From Clostridia bacterium (GTDB lineage Bacteria > Bacillota_A > Clostridia > Christensenellales > Aristaeellaceae), in NCBI GenBank assembly GCA_017399225.1, contig JAFQEB010000041.1, positions 1 through 64,000 of the forward strand: DNA of 64,000 nt, written 5' to 3'. This document shows positions 1 through 7,604 of this stretch, piece by piece (position 1 is the stretch's first letter; every line of letters begins with the position of its first letter). The notes under the pieces were generated by a model. The model worked only from the letters and a program-made list of their open reading frames with translations. It was not told the DNA's origin and did no database searches. The translations under genes and the position numbers were made by a program.

Positions 1-1
1 G

Positions 2-286
2 GACACTTCTGCAATGGAAGATACCTTCCTGCGGATCGTGAAGGATCTGCGAAATGGCGCAGCCGCATACATTGCCGAGGCTGATAAGCTGACCACCGAG
101 GTGATGATGCAGCTGATGAAGAACCTGACGAAGCGCGGCGGTAGGGTGAAGCCTCATGGTGTTACGCCGGAGCAGATGGTGAAAGCCATTCTGGATACGA
201 CAGATCCAGAAGTGATTACGGAGGAACACAGGATTGCATTGAGGGCAATTCTGTTGCCGTTGTTCAAGAAGTCGGGGAAGCATTGA
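2..286 (+). CDS. Small unknown protein, probably 5'-truncated by the window edge
   Basis: The frame is open from the first bases of the window. The first ATG, at 14, has no Shine-Dalgarno sequence, so this is probably the C-terminal end of a longer gene. The visible residues are helical and charged, with no motif I recognise and no signal peptide. The next gene starts 15 bases after its stop and has its own ribosome-binding site, so the two may be co-transcribed. Confidence 0.5.
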   Translation, partial: DTSAMEDTFLRIVKDLRNGAAAYIAEADKLTTEVMMQLMKNLTKRGGRVKPHGVTPEQMVKAILDTTDPEVITEEHRIALRAILLPLFKKSGKH

Positions 287-300
287 GAAGGAGAGCATGT

Positions 301-786
301 ATGCAGAATGTACAATTCAAATTGGCAGATGTATCTGATGCGATGGCTATTGTGCGCTTGCGTCAGCAAATCTGGTCAACTACATATCGAGGAATTTATC
401 CTGATATGATGATAGATGATTTTGATTATCGCTGGCACATTGAGAAAGAAGAGAGACGTATACAACGGTCAGATTTTGCTGTACATTTGATTGAAATTGA
501 TCATTGTCCGGTTGGCTATCTGACGATGAGTAATGGCGTGAAGGCAATTCTCCAATCGCTTTACATACTGGCGGAATATCAAGGGTGCGGGATTGGCAAA
601 GCAGCGATCGAATATGTGAAAGGGTATTTTAGAAATGCAGGCAGGAACGAATTCATCTGTCACTGTCATCCAGAAAACAGAAATGCGAGAACTTTTTACG
701 AAAGAATGGGTGGGGTTGTTGCCGGTGCGGACATGGATAATGAGGAACACTGGCAGGACTCTGTAACGTACCAATTTCTTGTATGA
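301..786 (+). CDS. GNAT-family N-acetyltransferase
   Basis: About 161 residues with a GNAT fold: an N-terminal beta strand and helix (VQFKLADVSDAMAIVRLRQ), a central strand YILAEYQGCGIGKAA that forms the acetyl-CoA pyrophosphate loop (Q/R-x-x-G-x-G/A pattern QGCGIG), and the C-terminal NRNARTFYERMGG signature. I chose the ATG at 301 rather than an upstream TTG at 283 because AGAAGGAG lies at the right distance before it. Substrate unknown. The gene has lower GC than the clusters that follow. Confidence 0.85.
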   Translation: MQNVQFKLADVSDAMAIVRLRQQIWSTTYRGIYPDMMIDDFDYRWHIEKEERRIQRSDFAVHLIEIDHCPVGYLTMSNGVKAILQSLYILAEYQGCGIGKAAIEYVKGYFRNAGRNEFICHCHPENRNARTFYERMGGVVAGADMDNEEHWQDSVTYQFLV

Positions 787-885
787 CTAAGCATATGAAG
801 AGTGCTGTCGCTGCGGCGGGTGATATACCTCTTGTGCCCTCGGCGACGATGCCGCCTACATACGAACAGGGGCAGGTGCGTGATG

Positions 886-1140
886 CAATGATCACACATC
901 TGCCCCTGTTCTGCTGCCAGCGGAAAGCGCTGCGCCGCACTGGCTCACCCCTTTCCGCCATCAGCGGTCACAAAAGGTATAACACACTACACTTTGCAAT
1001 ACCGGTCATCAAGCGGCAAGGCCGCTCGCTGACTACGCTCGGCAAATGCAAGCATTTGCTCTCGCTAATCCGGCAAGCCGGATCTCATGCAAAGTCGTGT
1101 GCCAACAGGGATGCTCAGCGCCCCTATTGGATGACCCAGC
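886..1140. repeat. Structured direct repeat, copy 1 (left of the peptide operon)
   Basis: About 255 bp, repeated with roughly 15 differences at 14944-15199 in the same orientation. It holds an outer stem ACTTTGCA/TGCAAAGT enclosing three hairpins: AGCGGC/GCCGCT, GCAAATGC/GCATTTGC and ATCCGGC/GCCGGAT. Its 5' end is the right arm of another hairpin (864-875 with 900-911). No credible protein is encoded: the open frame across it has no ribosome-binding site and is broken in copy 2. The rest of the gene-free stretch 787-1334 is described in the neighbouring entries. Confidence 0.85.
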
Positions 1141-1173
1141 GAAAAGCATGCTGCACAATTTTCTTGATGACTA

Positions 1174-1202
1174 TTGGCTTATCGCATATGAGTTGTTATA
1201 AT
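1174..1202 (+). promoter_or_regulatory. Sigma-70 type promoter for a mini-ORF
   Basis: TTGGCT, a 17-base spacer and TATAAT. It lies 22 bases before the mini-ORF at 1224, just outside repeat copy 1. The -10 is perfect and the -35 is weak. Confidence 0.5.
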
Positions 1203-1223
1203 AGAGCGTAGGAGGGGATTGTC

Positions 1224-1256
1224 ATGTCAAAAGTACATCAGAATAGCATCAAGTGA
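1224..1256 (+). other. Ten-codon mini-ORF with a strong ribosome-binding site
   Basis: ATG preceded by AGGAGGGG at ideal spacing encodes MSKVHQNSIK and then stops. It follows a promoter and precedes a 15-bp hairpin at 1273-1310. It could be a leader peptide of an attenuator or the 5' stub of a gene destroyed by rearrangement at the island edge. I cannot tell which. Confidence 0.35.
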
Positions 1257-1272
1257 CGAGTAAGATCGGATG

Positions 1273-1310
1273 GCTCGCCCGTGACAGAAACATCACTGTT
1301 ACGGGCGAGC
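1273..1310. terminator. Strong hairpin between the mini-ORF and the rlmD remnant
   Basis: Arms at 1273-1287 and 1296-1310 (GCTCGCCCGT/ACGGGCGAGC core, one mismatch) close an 8-base loop. On the plus strand it is followed by TTCT. On the minus strand it sits just past the end of the peptide operon and rlmD remnant, so it may end either transcript. There is no long T-tract. Confidence 0.45.
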
Positions 1311-1334
1311 TTCTAATGATTCGGTATTGCTGCT

Positions 1335-1673
1335 TTATGAGATCATCCCAAAGTGCCTCAGCGCATCCTCAATCGCCACGACCTTCTCTTCCGGACATTG
1401 CGGCACCCTGCCGCCCTCCGATTTGGGTGCGTTATAGCACTCCCGCTCAATGATCCCGTGCTTCTGCTTCACCTGCGCGAAGTACAGGCTGCTCACCTTC
1501 AGGCCGCTGTGCTCCAGCACATAGTCCTTGATCTCCTGATAAGTAGCCTTGCTCTCTGCGCTGGTGACGTCCAGCTCATCCAGCTCCAGATCAATGTCGA
1601 TATGTTGCGGGGTGTCGAGTTTGGACAACAGTGCAACGCATTCAGCGGCTGCATGGGCGGTCCTTGTCGGGTT
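1335..1673 (-). pseudogene. Orphan C-terminal domain of 23S rRNA uracil-C5-methyltransferase (RlmD/RumA type)
   Basis: The frame reads ECVALLSKLDTPQHIDID and then SKATYQEIKDYVLEHSGLKV, and ends with PQCPEEKVVAIEDALRHFGM. This is the ~100-residue tail typical of clostridial RlmD-type 23S rRNA methyltransferases, where it follows the catalytic domain. The SAM-binding and catalytic regions are missing, a stop lies just upstream of the conserved part, and no ribosome-binding site precedes the only ATG (1628). I read it as a gene fragment left at the island edge. The same 25-base piece recurs at 14917-14941 near the other edge. A free-standing small domain protein is possible but less likely. Confidence 0.7.
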
Positions 1674-1784
1674 TCAGTGTGTACAACGCAGCAGGTTGTC
1701 GGAATTTCCGTCCTGAAGCGTGAAATGCACACAAAAAATGGGCCGTGCGGCGGATTGATCCGGCCGTGGGCCCGTGGTGGCGGG

Positions 1785-2345
1785 TTATTCGGAAGCCTGC
1801 CCTGCGTTTTCCAGCAGGTGAATCAGGTGGGACTGGGAGGCGAGCTCCATGTTGCCCAGCATATCGCCGGGGCCGCTGACGGACTCGGGCCCGCTGGCCG
1901 GCTGTATGCGGATCTCCGCGGAGATCGGATTGATCAGCAGGACGGGCCGTACCGGGCGTCCGCGCCATTGGGGACAGAGCCTGCAGGCAAAGTCGTAATC
2001 GGGCAGCCGGTACTGACTGTTGTCGAAGAAGTCGAGGCTGAAGAGCGGGTGAGCACGGAAGAAATACCGCCTGTAGTCGCTGAACACCAGCGTCCTGGAG
2101 GCGCGCAGCACGCCGAAGAGTTTGACAGCGACGACGCCGGAGCCTGTGAGGATGCAGCAGTCGCAGTCCTTGCCATACCTGCAGCCCAGAAACCAGAGCG
2201 GGTACGTCCCGCGCAGTTCATATCCCTCCCGCTGGCAGACGGCTTGGAGCTGGCGCATGCAGGACAGGCACTTGAAAAAGCAGCGCACATAGGGGATAAG
2301 GACATACAGCGCTGCGGCTGCGATGAGGATCGGGATGACGTCCAT
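1785..2345 (-). CDS. Single-pass membrane protein of unknown function
   Basis: 186 residues. An N-terminal hydrophobic segment (about residues 4-24, IPILIAAAALYVLIPYVRCF) is followed by a soluble Cys-rich domain with YPLWFLGCRYGKDCDCCI and a late INPISAEIRIQPASGPES stretch. I do not assign a family. It is the last intact gene of the peptide operon, 38 bases after the glycosyltransferase, so it may be a bystander or a membrane accessory of the pathway. One membrane span cannot by itself be an exporter. Confidence 0.65.
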   Translation of the reverse strand: MDVIPILIAAAALYVLIPYVRCFFKCLSCMRQLQAVCQREGYELRGTYPLWFLGCRYGKDCDCCILTGSGVVAVKLFGVLRASRTLVFSDYRRYFFRAHPLFSLDFFDNSQYRLPDYDFACRLCPQWRGRPVRPVLLINPISAEIRIQPASGPESVSGPGDMLGNMELASQSHLIHLLENAGQASE

Positions 2346-2383
2346 GGGCGGGACTCCTTTGCGTGTGATGGCGGTCGGCGGTC

Positions 2384-4030
2384 TCAGACCTGCGGCCGGA
2401 GTATATCGTATTTGTACAGGAACATCACCGTGCGGCGGAGCTGGCTCTTCGGGACGGACGGGAAGGCGTCGAACAGCTCCTGCATGGTCACGGCGCCTTG
2501 GCAGCGCAGATGAGCGAGCAGGCGCTCGGGAAGCTGAAGCTCCGGGACGTAGCGGGCCATGAAGGCTTCGTTGTCCTTCACTGGCAGCTGGCCATGCAGA
2601 CCGTGCTCCGTGAGGGTGAAGAGGGTCTCGTCTGTCAGCCAGCGGGTCGGATAGGCGTGGAAGCTGCGGCAGTAGTCCAGCGGGGGCAGCCGCATCGGCG
2701 GGACGTCCGGGTCGGGATGGGCGGCAATGGCGCGAAGCTCCTGCCAGAGCGCCTCGGTCTGCCGGACGGTGCTGTGCAGGTCGTAATGCTCCTCTGCGCG
2801 TCGCCGGGAGGACTCTCTCATCCGTGCCCGCAATGCGGGATCGTCGATCAGCTGCTGCAGGCGCTGCCGGTAGGCTATGCAGTCCACCGCTACGCTCCGG
2901 GCGGACAGGAGCCTGTGGAGATCTCTTCGGCGGTAACCGTCGCCGGGCATGTAGCTTTCCTGCGCGATCTCATCCAGACAGTCGCACCAGGCGGTGGGGA
3001 GCAGGAAGCCGGTTTCGCCGTCCATGACGGTGTCGCGGTAGCCATCCCAGTCCGTTACCACCTGCGGGACGCCGCAGGCCATCGCCTCCACGGGGGTGAG
3101 GCCGAAGGTTTCCTGGATGTTGTCTACGGGGGAGGTGAATACGTCGCTGAGGCAGTACAGCTCCGTCCGGTCGGGGATGTCCTGGTTGTACACGATGCGG
3201 ACGTGCTTCTCCAGTCCCAGGCGGGCGCATTCCTGCTGCAGCCGTCGGCTGTATGCCCGGGGGCCGTCCTCGCAGCCGGCCAGCAGCAGGCGGAGATCCT
3301 TCCCGGGGTTGTCCTTCACCAGCTGGGCGAACACGTGCAGCAGCGGCATCAGATCTGCCTTGAACAGGTCGGAGAAGCGCCCGAACCACAGGATCATGAA
3401 GGCGTTCTGAGGGATGTTGTACTTTGCGCGAAGGGCAGCTCTGTCCAGCGGGCGGAAGAGCTGCGTATCCACGCCCAGCGGCACCCGCTCCAGACGGATC
3501 CGCCGGCGCAGAGACTCTCGGCCGGGCCGCTGCCAGCATTCCTCCAGCTGTGTCAGGATGCTGTCCACGCTTTTGCGGACGGCCTCGGAGGTGCAGATCA
3601 CCGCATCATACCGCCGGAAGGGCAGCAGCACCAGCGGCAGGAACAGGTCCGAGAGCATCTGCTGCTCCGCCAGGCAGTGCAGCGTGAAGGTCATGGGTGC
3701 GCCGGGATTCAGACGCTCGCGCAGCGCCAGCAGGGGCACGGCGTCCTCTTTGACGCTGTGGAACACGTCCACGTCCGTGGGCAGCAAGGGGGCGCCGAAG
3801 AACAACTCGTACTCATTCACGAGGCGGCAGCGGCGCTGCCCGGATTCGCGGATCAGCTTGTCCAGCACCTCCTGCTGCAGACTCTCCGGCTCACAGAGGC
3901 AGACAATCTCCTCTGCTGTGGAGTGACGCAGGAAGCTGCGCATCAGGTCTGCCGTAGCGACGGCGAAGCCCGTGATAAGCCCCGACGGGCGCATCGGCCG
4001 GAAGCTGTTGCCGGTCAGACAAATCTTCAT
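2384..4030 (-). CDS. GT4-type glycosyltransferase with a C-terminal extension
   Basis: 548 residues. The N-terminal Rossmann-like half starts MKICLTGNSFRPMRPSGL. The second half has the GT-B nucleotide-sugar signature ETFGLTPVEAMACGVPQVV (a family-4 E-x7-E type motif) and LWFGRFSDLFKADLMPLL. Residues from about 450 on are not part of the GT fold: they end in a helical, winged-helix-like stretch (ERLLAHLRCQ through FLYKYDILRP) that could bind a peptide, but this is unconfirmed. It starts 4 bases after the ACP stop, so it is part of the peptide operon. Likely role: transferring a sugar to the modified peptide, probably on a Ser, Thr, Tyr or newly made hydroxyl. Sugar donor unknown. Confidence 0.85.
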   Translation of the reverse strand: MKICLTGNSFRPMRPSGLITGFAVATADLMRSFLRHSTAEEIVCLCEPESLQQEVLDKLIRESGQRRCRLVNEYELFFGAPLLPTDVDVFHSVKEDAVPLLALRERLNPGAPMTFTLHCLAEQQMLSDLFLPLVLLPFRRYDAVICTSEAVRKSVDSILTQLEECWQRPGRESLRRRIRLERVPLGVDTQLFRPLDRAALRAKYNIPQNAFMILWFGRFSDLFKADLMPLLHVFAQLVKDNPGKDLRLLLAGCEDGPRAYSRRLQQECARLGLEKHVRIVYNQDIPDRTELYCLSDVFTSPVDNIQETFGLTPVEAMACGVPQVVTDWDGYRDTVMDGETGFLLPTAWCDCLDEIAQESYMPGDGYRRRDLHRLLSARSVAVDCIAYRQRLQQLIDDPALRARMRESSRRRAEEHYDLHSTVRQTEALWQELRAIAAHPDPDVPPMRLPPLDYCRSFHAYPTRWLTDETLFTLTEHGLHGQLPVKDNEAFMARYVPELQLPERLLAHLRCQGAVTMQELFDAFPSVPKSQLRRTVMFLYKYDILRPQV

Positions 4031-4034
4031 CTGT

Positions 4035-4271
4035 TCACCTTCCCGTCTGGCAGATCAGCGTCCACAGGTCGCCCATCGTCATGCTTTGGGCGCCGGTCAG
4101 CTGCGTGTCGGCGAGGCGGACGCCGTACTCGTCCTCCAGGCGGACCAGGAACAGCAGCACCGACAGGCTGTTGACGTTCAGGTCGGCCACCAGCTGCTGC
4201 TCCATGCTCAGCGACTGTGCATCCCGGCCTGTACAGGCTGCGACCAGGCGGAAAAAATCATTCTGATTCAC
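4035..4271 (-). CDS. Acyl carrier protein
   Basis: 78 residues from a GTG start preceded by GAGGAGG. The GTG lies inside the end of the ligase gene (14-base overlap), and I prefer it to an ATG 33 bases upstream. The phosphopantetheine site is in DLNVNSLSVL, with Ser35 in the place of the usual D-S-L serine. The flanking VRLEDEYGV helix is typical of ACPs. With the AMP-forming ligase and GNAT just upstream it forms an acyl activation and transfer module: the ligase loads the acyl group and the GNAT moves it to the peptide. It also resembles in concept the ACP-related proteins noted in some clostridial peptide maturation systems. Confidence 0.85.
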   Translation of the reverse strand: MNQNDFFRLVAACTGRDAQSLSMEQQLVADLNVNSLSVLLFLVRLEDEYGVRLADTQLTGAQSMTMGDLWTLICQTGR

Positions 4272-5685
4272 GGTAGTGCCTCCTCTGTATCTTGCCCAGC
4301 GCATTGCGGACCAGGGACTCGGCGGTGAACCTCACGCCGACGAGACGGCAGTCTGCGCTCACGCCGGCATTGAGGGCTGCGACGGCGGCCCCGGCAGCCT
4401 CGCTGTCCCCTGAGGGGACCACCACGGCGGTCAGCCAGGGCCGGCCGGTTGGCTGGTAGACCACCGCTTCCTTCACCCCGCCGAGCTGCTTCAGCCGGGC
4501 TTCGTACTGTTCCGGCTGGATCTTCTCGCCGTTAGGCAGGTTGATGACATTGTCCTTGCGGCCGCTGATGTACAGCCGACCTCCGGTGTCCAGCGAGCCC
4601 ACGTCGCCGGTGTGGAACCATACGTCCCGCGCCAGCCATGGGCCGTCGGGGCCGTAGCCCTTCATCATGTTGTCGCCGCGAACGAGCACCTCGCCGTCAC
4701 TGGCGATCATCACCTCGCAGCAGGGCAGCACCAGGCCTACTGAGCTCCAGTCGTTATTTCGCGGGCTGTTGACGGCGATGGCTGTGGAGAACTCCGTCAG
4801 CCCGTAGCAGTTGTACAGCCCGACACCGAACTCCTCCAGCCCCTGGCCCAGTGCGGGATCCAGCGCTGCGCCGCCGCAGAGGACGGAACGGAGCTCGCCG
4901 CCCGCTGCCTCTGGGCCGAAGGCGCTCAGCATCTGCAGCAGCACCGCCGCCACCTCCGGTACGCCGTTGATGTTGGTGGGCCGGAAGTGCTGGACGTCGC
5001 GGATCAGCCCCTCCTCCGAGGCCGTGCACAGGCATGCGCCTCCCATCAGCGGGGCGATCACATCGCACAGGACGCCATAGCCGTGATAATAGGGCAGGCA
5101 GTTGACGAAGCGCTGCCCGGGGAAAAAGGGATAGATCCGGCTGCCGCCAGCCGCGTCGGCGCACAGGTTCCACTGGGTGATCACTGCGCCCTTGGGCTCG
5201 GCGGTGGTACCGGAGGTGAAGAGCACCATGCACTCGTCCTCCGGGGAGACCTCCGGCAGGAGCTCTGCCTGGGCACCCTCTGGCAGCACCCCCAAAGGCA
5301 GCACCGGCAGCGGCAGCGCGCCCTGCTCAAAGGCGTCACTGATGATCGCGGACGCTCCGTAGCGCGCAGCGGTGGCGGCAACGGCCTCTGTGGTGGCGAA
5401 GTCCGGCATCATCACGGCGCAGCGGCCTGCGTACATCAGCGTCAGCAGGGAAAGGGCAGTCTCCAGCGTGATGCGCCTCTGACGACTGAGCAGGATCACC
5501 CGGCCTGCAGGCACGGCGGAGGTCAGGCGCAACGCGTTTTGCTGCACCGCCTGCTGCAGCGCACGATAGGTCAGGCGCTGCTCCCGGCTGCGCAGGGCGA
5601 TTCCCTCCGGCCAGAGGGCGGCGGATTCGTCCAGCAGCTCGCGGATTGTGCGGCGCACGGGCGATGGATAGAACATCTCTCTCAT
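4258..5685 (-). CDS. AMP-forming acyl ligase (adenylation domain)
   Basis: 475 residues, ANL superfamily. Visible core motifs are LFTSGTTAEPKG (residues 155-166, the P-loop-like phosphate-binding motif), NCYGLTEFS (aromatic/ATP motif), the YISGRKDNVINLPNGEKI hinge and lid, and NALGKIQRRHY with the conserved C-terminal catalytic lysine. It should activate a carboxylic acid as the adenylate and pass it to the phosphopantetheine of the adjacent ACP. Acid unknown. There is no condensation domain nearby, so non-ribosomal peptide synthesis is unlikely. The start overlaps the GNAT stop as ATGA, showing translational coupling. Confidence 0.9.
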   Translation of the reverse strand: MREMFYPSPVRRTIRELLDESAALWPEGIALRSREQRLTYRALQQAVQQNALRLTSAVPAGRVILLSRQRRITLETALSLLTLMYAGRCAVMMPDFATTEAVAATAARYGASAIISDAFEQGALPLPVLPLGVLPEGAQAELLPEVSPEDECMVLFTSGTTAEPKGAVITQWNLCADAAGGSRIYPFFPGQRFVNCLPYYHGYGVLCDVIAPLMGGACLCTASEEGLIRDVQHFRPTNINGVPEVAAVLLQMLSAFGPEAAGGELRSVLCGGAALDPALGQGLEEFGVGLYNCYGLTEFSTAIAVNSPRNNDWSSVGLVLPCCEVMIASDGEVLVRGDNMMKGYGPDGPWLARDVWFHTGDVGSLDTGGRLYISGRKDNVINLPNGEKIQPEQYEARLKQLGGVKEAVVYQPTGRPWLTAVVVPSGDSEAAGAAVAALNAGVSADCRLVGVRFTAESLVRNALGKIQRRHYRESE

Positions 5686-6251
5686 GTGTCCTCCTGATGG
5701 CCGAAGAGCTTCCGGTCGATCTCCTCGAAGGCTTCCCGGTAGAGCGCGAAGGTGTACAGCCCGTAGTACTTCCCGTTGCGGAAGGCGTGCTGCTTCATCA
5801 GCCCCTCCTCAACGAAGCCGACCTGCCGCACGAAGGCGAGGCTGGCGTGGTTGTACTCGTAGATGTTGGCGTAGATCTTACGCAGCGGGAAATGCCGGAA
5901 CAGGTAGCGGTAGGCCAGCAACCCTGCCTCGGCAGCGCAGCCGTTGAGGCAGTTGTCCGGATCCATCACCAGCGTGCTGAAGGCGAAACCGTTGGCGGGG
6001 TTGTACTGCGTGGTGTAGAAGAAGCCGATGGGCTTCTCCGGCTCCTCCACGGAGGCGATGATGAACAGCACATGGTAGTAGCTGTCCAGATCGCGGTAGA
6101 AATGCTCGCGGAAGCTGTCGGTGGTGGGGACAGTGCGGCTTGTCCAGTTGCCGCGGGTCTCCAGGTTCCGGTGCATCCGCGCCAGAAAGGTCACGTCCCG
6201 GTCGTTCACCCAGCGCAGGATGCAGCGCCGGCCTCTGATCTGATCACCCAT
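5682..6251 (-). CDS. RimJ/RimL-like GNAT acyltransferase of the peptide operon
   Basis: 189 residues from an ATG preceded by GGAGAGGAG. The gene overlaps the upstream radical-SAM gene by 8 bases, and I reject a longer frame that would run deep into that gene. RimJ/L-like features are GRRCILRWVNDRDVTFLARM at the N-terminus, GFFYTTQYNPANGFAFSTLV in the centre, and EYNHASLAFVRQVGFVEEGL near the end. GNATs in some RiPP pathways transfer fatty acyl groups from a carrier to Lys-type side chains. The neighbouring ligase and ACP make that the best guess here, with the precursor's C-terminal Lys87 as an obvious acceptor. Self-resistance acetylation is an alternative. Confidence 0.85.
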   Translation of the reverse strand: MGDQIRGRRCILRWVNDRDVTFLARMHRNLETRGNWTSRTVPTTDSFREHFYRDLDSYYHVLFIIASVEEPEKPIGFFYTTQYNPANGFAFSTLVMDPDNCLNGCAAEAGLLAYRYLFRHFPLRKIYANIYEYNHASLAFVRQVGFVEEGLMKQHAFRNGKYYGLYTFALYREAFEEIDRKLFGHQEDT

Positions 6252-7281
6252 GCAGGTTCTCCTCTCCGTTTGCTGCAAGCAGTCCATGCAGCTTTCTGAT
6301 CTGCTCCATGCGGAAGACGAGGCAGCCTCCGTGACACAGGCCGGTGCGCTGCTCGTAGCAGCTCCGGCAGTTCTTGGACACGGGCAGGTAGGCGCACAGG
6401 GTGTCAAGCTGCTGGCGGTAGTACTGGCGCAGATGTCGGGGCGAATGGAAGTCTGCCACCCGCACGCGGGTCTCGTCCGACAGGCCGAAGCAGCGGATAG
6501 CCGTTTCGTCCGGCAGCACGTCCAGCACGGGGCTGCAGGGCTCGGCGCCGTGGAAGAGGTTCGTGCGGTGCATCATCTCGTGCAGCTCCGGCAGCGCGTC
6601 GAACTCCGGCCCACACAGCAGGCAGGCGGGAATCCGGTTGCAGTCGAAGGTCGGATAGGCGTTGATCCCATGCAGCTCGCGCAGCAGGTGCGCTACATCC
6701 GGGATAAAGCTGCGCAGGTAATCCAGCGGGTTGACCTTCGCCTCTGCGCCCGTGGGCACGGTGACGGACACCCGCAGCTCATGGTGATGAAAGCGCTTCA
6801 TCATCTCCAGGATGTGGCTGAAGTCATAGCCCTGCCGGTAGATGTTGACGCCGAAGGTGACCTGACCGGACATGCCCATTTCCAGGAGCTGTCCCAGTAC
6901 CTTGTCCAGCTGCGCCTGACGGGCGCTGCCCAGCACCTCCGGCTCGTTCACGTTGAGCAGGATGCGCGTACCCAGCTCCCGCAGCAGCGGCAGATGCTGT
7001 CCCAGCGCCAGACCGTTGGTGAACAGGGACGCGTGCATTCCACGATCGTGGATCATCCGCAGGATCTCCGGCAGATGGCGGTGCACCGTCGGCTCGCCGC
7101 CCATCACGCCGACCATCCGCTCACCGCCCTGGCATAGCCAGTCCAGCATGCGATCTGCGGTGTCCAGCGTCATGTCCGTGTCCTCGCGGTTGACATAGCT
7201 GTTGGCGAAGCAATAGCTGCAGTTCAGGTTGCAGCGGTAGGTGATCATCAGATTGGCCATGCTGTAATACCACACTTTCAT
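6244..7281 (-). CDS. Radical-SAM peptide maturase (third of the operon)
   Basis: About 345 residues. The Fe-S motif is RCNLNCSYC (Cys17, 21, 24), followed by MGGEPTVHR (the GGEP SAM-binding strand) and a C-terminal Cys cluster CRSCYEQRTGLCHGGC of SPASM/twitch type for auxiliary clusters. It lies directly downstream of the precursor gene. The start is uncertain: the frame is open to an ATG at 7416, but neither start has a Shine-Dalgarno sequence. I prefer 7281 because a perfect 22-bp palindrome (7310-7331) lies in between and looks non-coding. Likely role: radical C-C or C-X bond formation on the Trp/Tyr-rich core. Confidence 0.85.
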   Translation of the reverse strand: MKVWYYSMANLMITYRCNLNCSYCFANSYVNREDTDMTLDTADRMLDWLCQGGERMVGVMGGEPTVHRHLPEILRMIHDRGMHASLFTNGLALGQHLPLLRELGTRILLNVNEPEVLGSARQAQLDKVLGQLLEMGMSGQVTFGVNIYRQGYDFSHILEMMKRFHHHELRVSVTVPTGAEAKVNPLDYLRSFIPDVAHLLRELHGINAYPTFDCNRIPACLLCGPEFDALPELHEMMHRTNLFHGAEPCSPVLDVLPDETAIRCFGLSDETRVRVADFHSPRHLRQYYRQQLDTLCAYLPVSKNCRSCYEQRTGLCHGGCLVFRMEQIRKLHGLLAANGEENLHG

Positions 7282-7309
7282 CAGCCGGAGGAAGGGCCGG
7301 TTGTTCTGC

Positions 7310-7331
7310 GTCAGGGAACGCGTTCCCTGAC
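7310..7331. promoter_or_regulatory. Perfect 22-bp palindrome between precursor and maturase genes
   Basis: GTCAGGGAACG is followed directly by its reverse complement. In the mRNA this is a hairpin 96 bases after the precursor stop, with no T-tract behind it. It may stabilise or partly stop the transcript so that precursor exceeds enzyme, or it may be a protein-binding site. Confidence 0.45.
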
Positions 7332-7427
7332 GGATCAGACGTACTATGTTATCATCCTGGAAGAAGCAGGATGGCGAGGAGCACAGAAAACCAGATACTG
7401 CGCTTGCACACAGCATCCGGCGAAAGG

Positions 7428-7604
7428 TTACTTGCTGTTGTTCCAGCCTCCGTCAGACCAGCTGGTGTAGGAGTTGGTCCAACCGTTGTCGGACCAGCTG
7501 GTGTAGGAGTTGGTCCAGCCTCTGTCAGACCAGCTGGTGTAGGTGTTGGCCCAGCCGTCGTGCAGCCAGTTGCTGTAGGAGTTGACCCAGCCGCCGTCCG
7601 ACCA
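7428..7604 (-). repeat. 36-bp tandem repeat coding the peptide core
   Basis: Nearly five copies of a 36-bp unit, in frame, with no spacers. Third-position differences between copies are few, suggesting recent duplication or ongoing gain and loss of units. Confidence 0.85.

Noticed and set aside
783..1211. Plus-strand 142-codon open frame over repeat copy 1
   Set aside because: It lies in the structured repeat, has no ribosome site and is not kept open in copy 2.
4258..5685. Non-ribosomal peptide synthetase module
   Set aside because: There is an adenylation-type ligase and an ACP but no condensation or thioesterase domain, and the ligase is separate from the carrier.
7428..7604. 36-bp direct repeats as a CRISPR array
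   Set aside because: The units are contiguous with no spacers, in frame, and encode a coherent repeated peptide with its own start and ribosome site.
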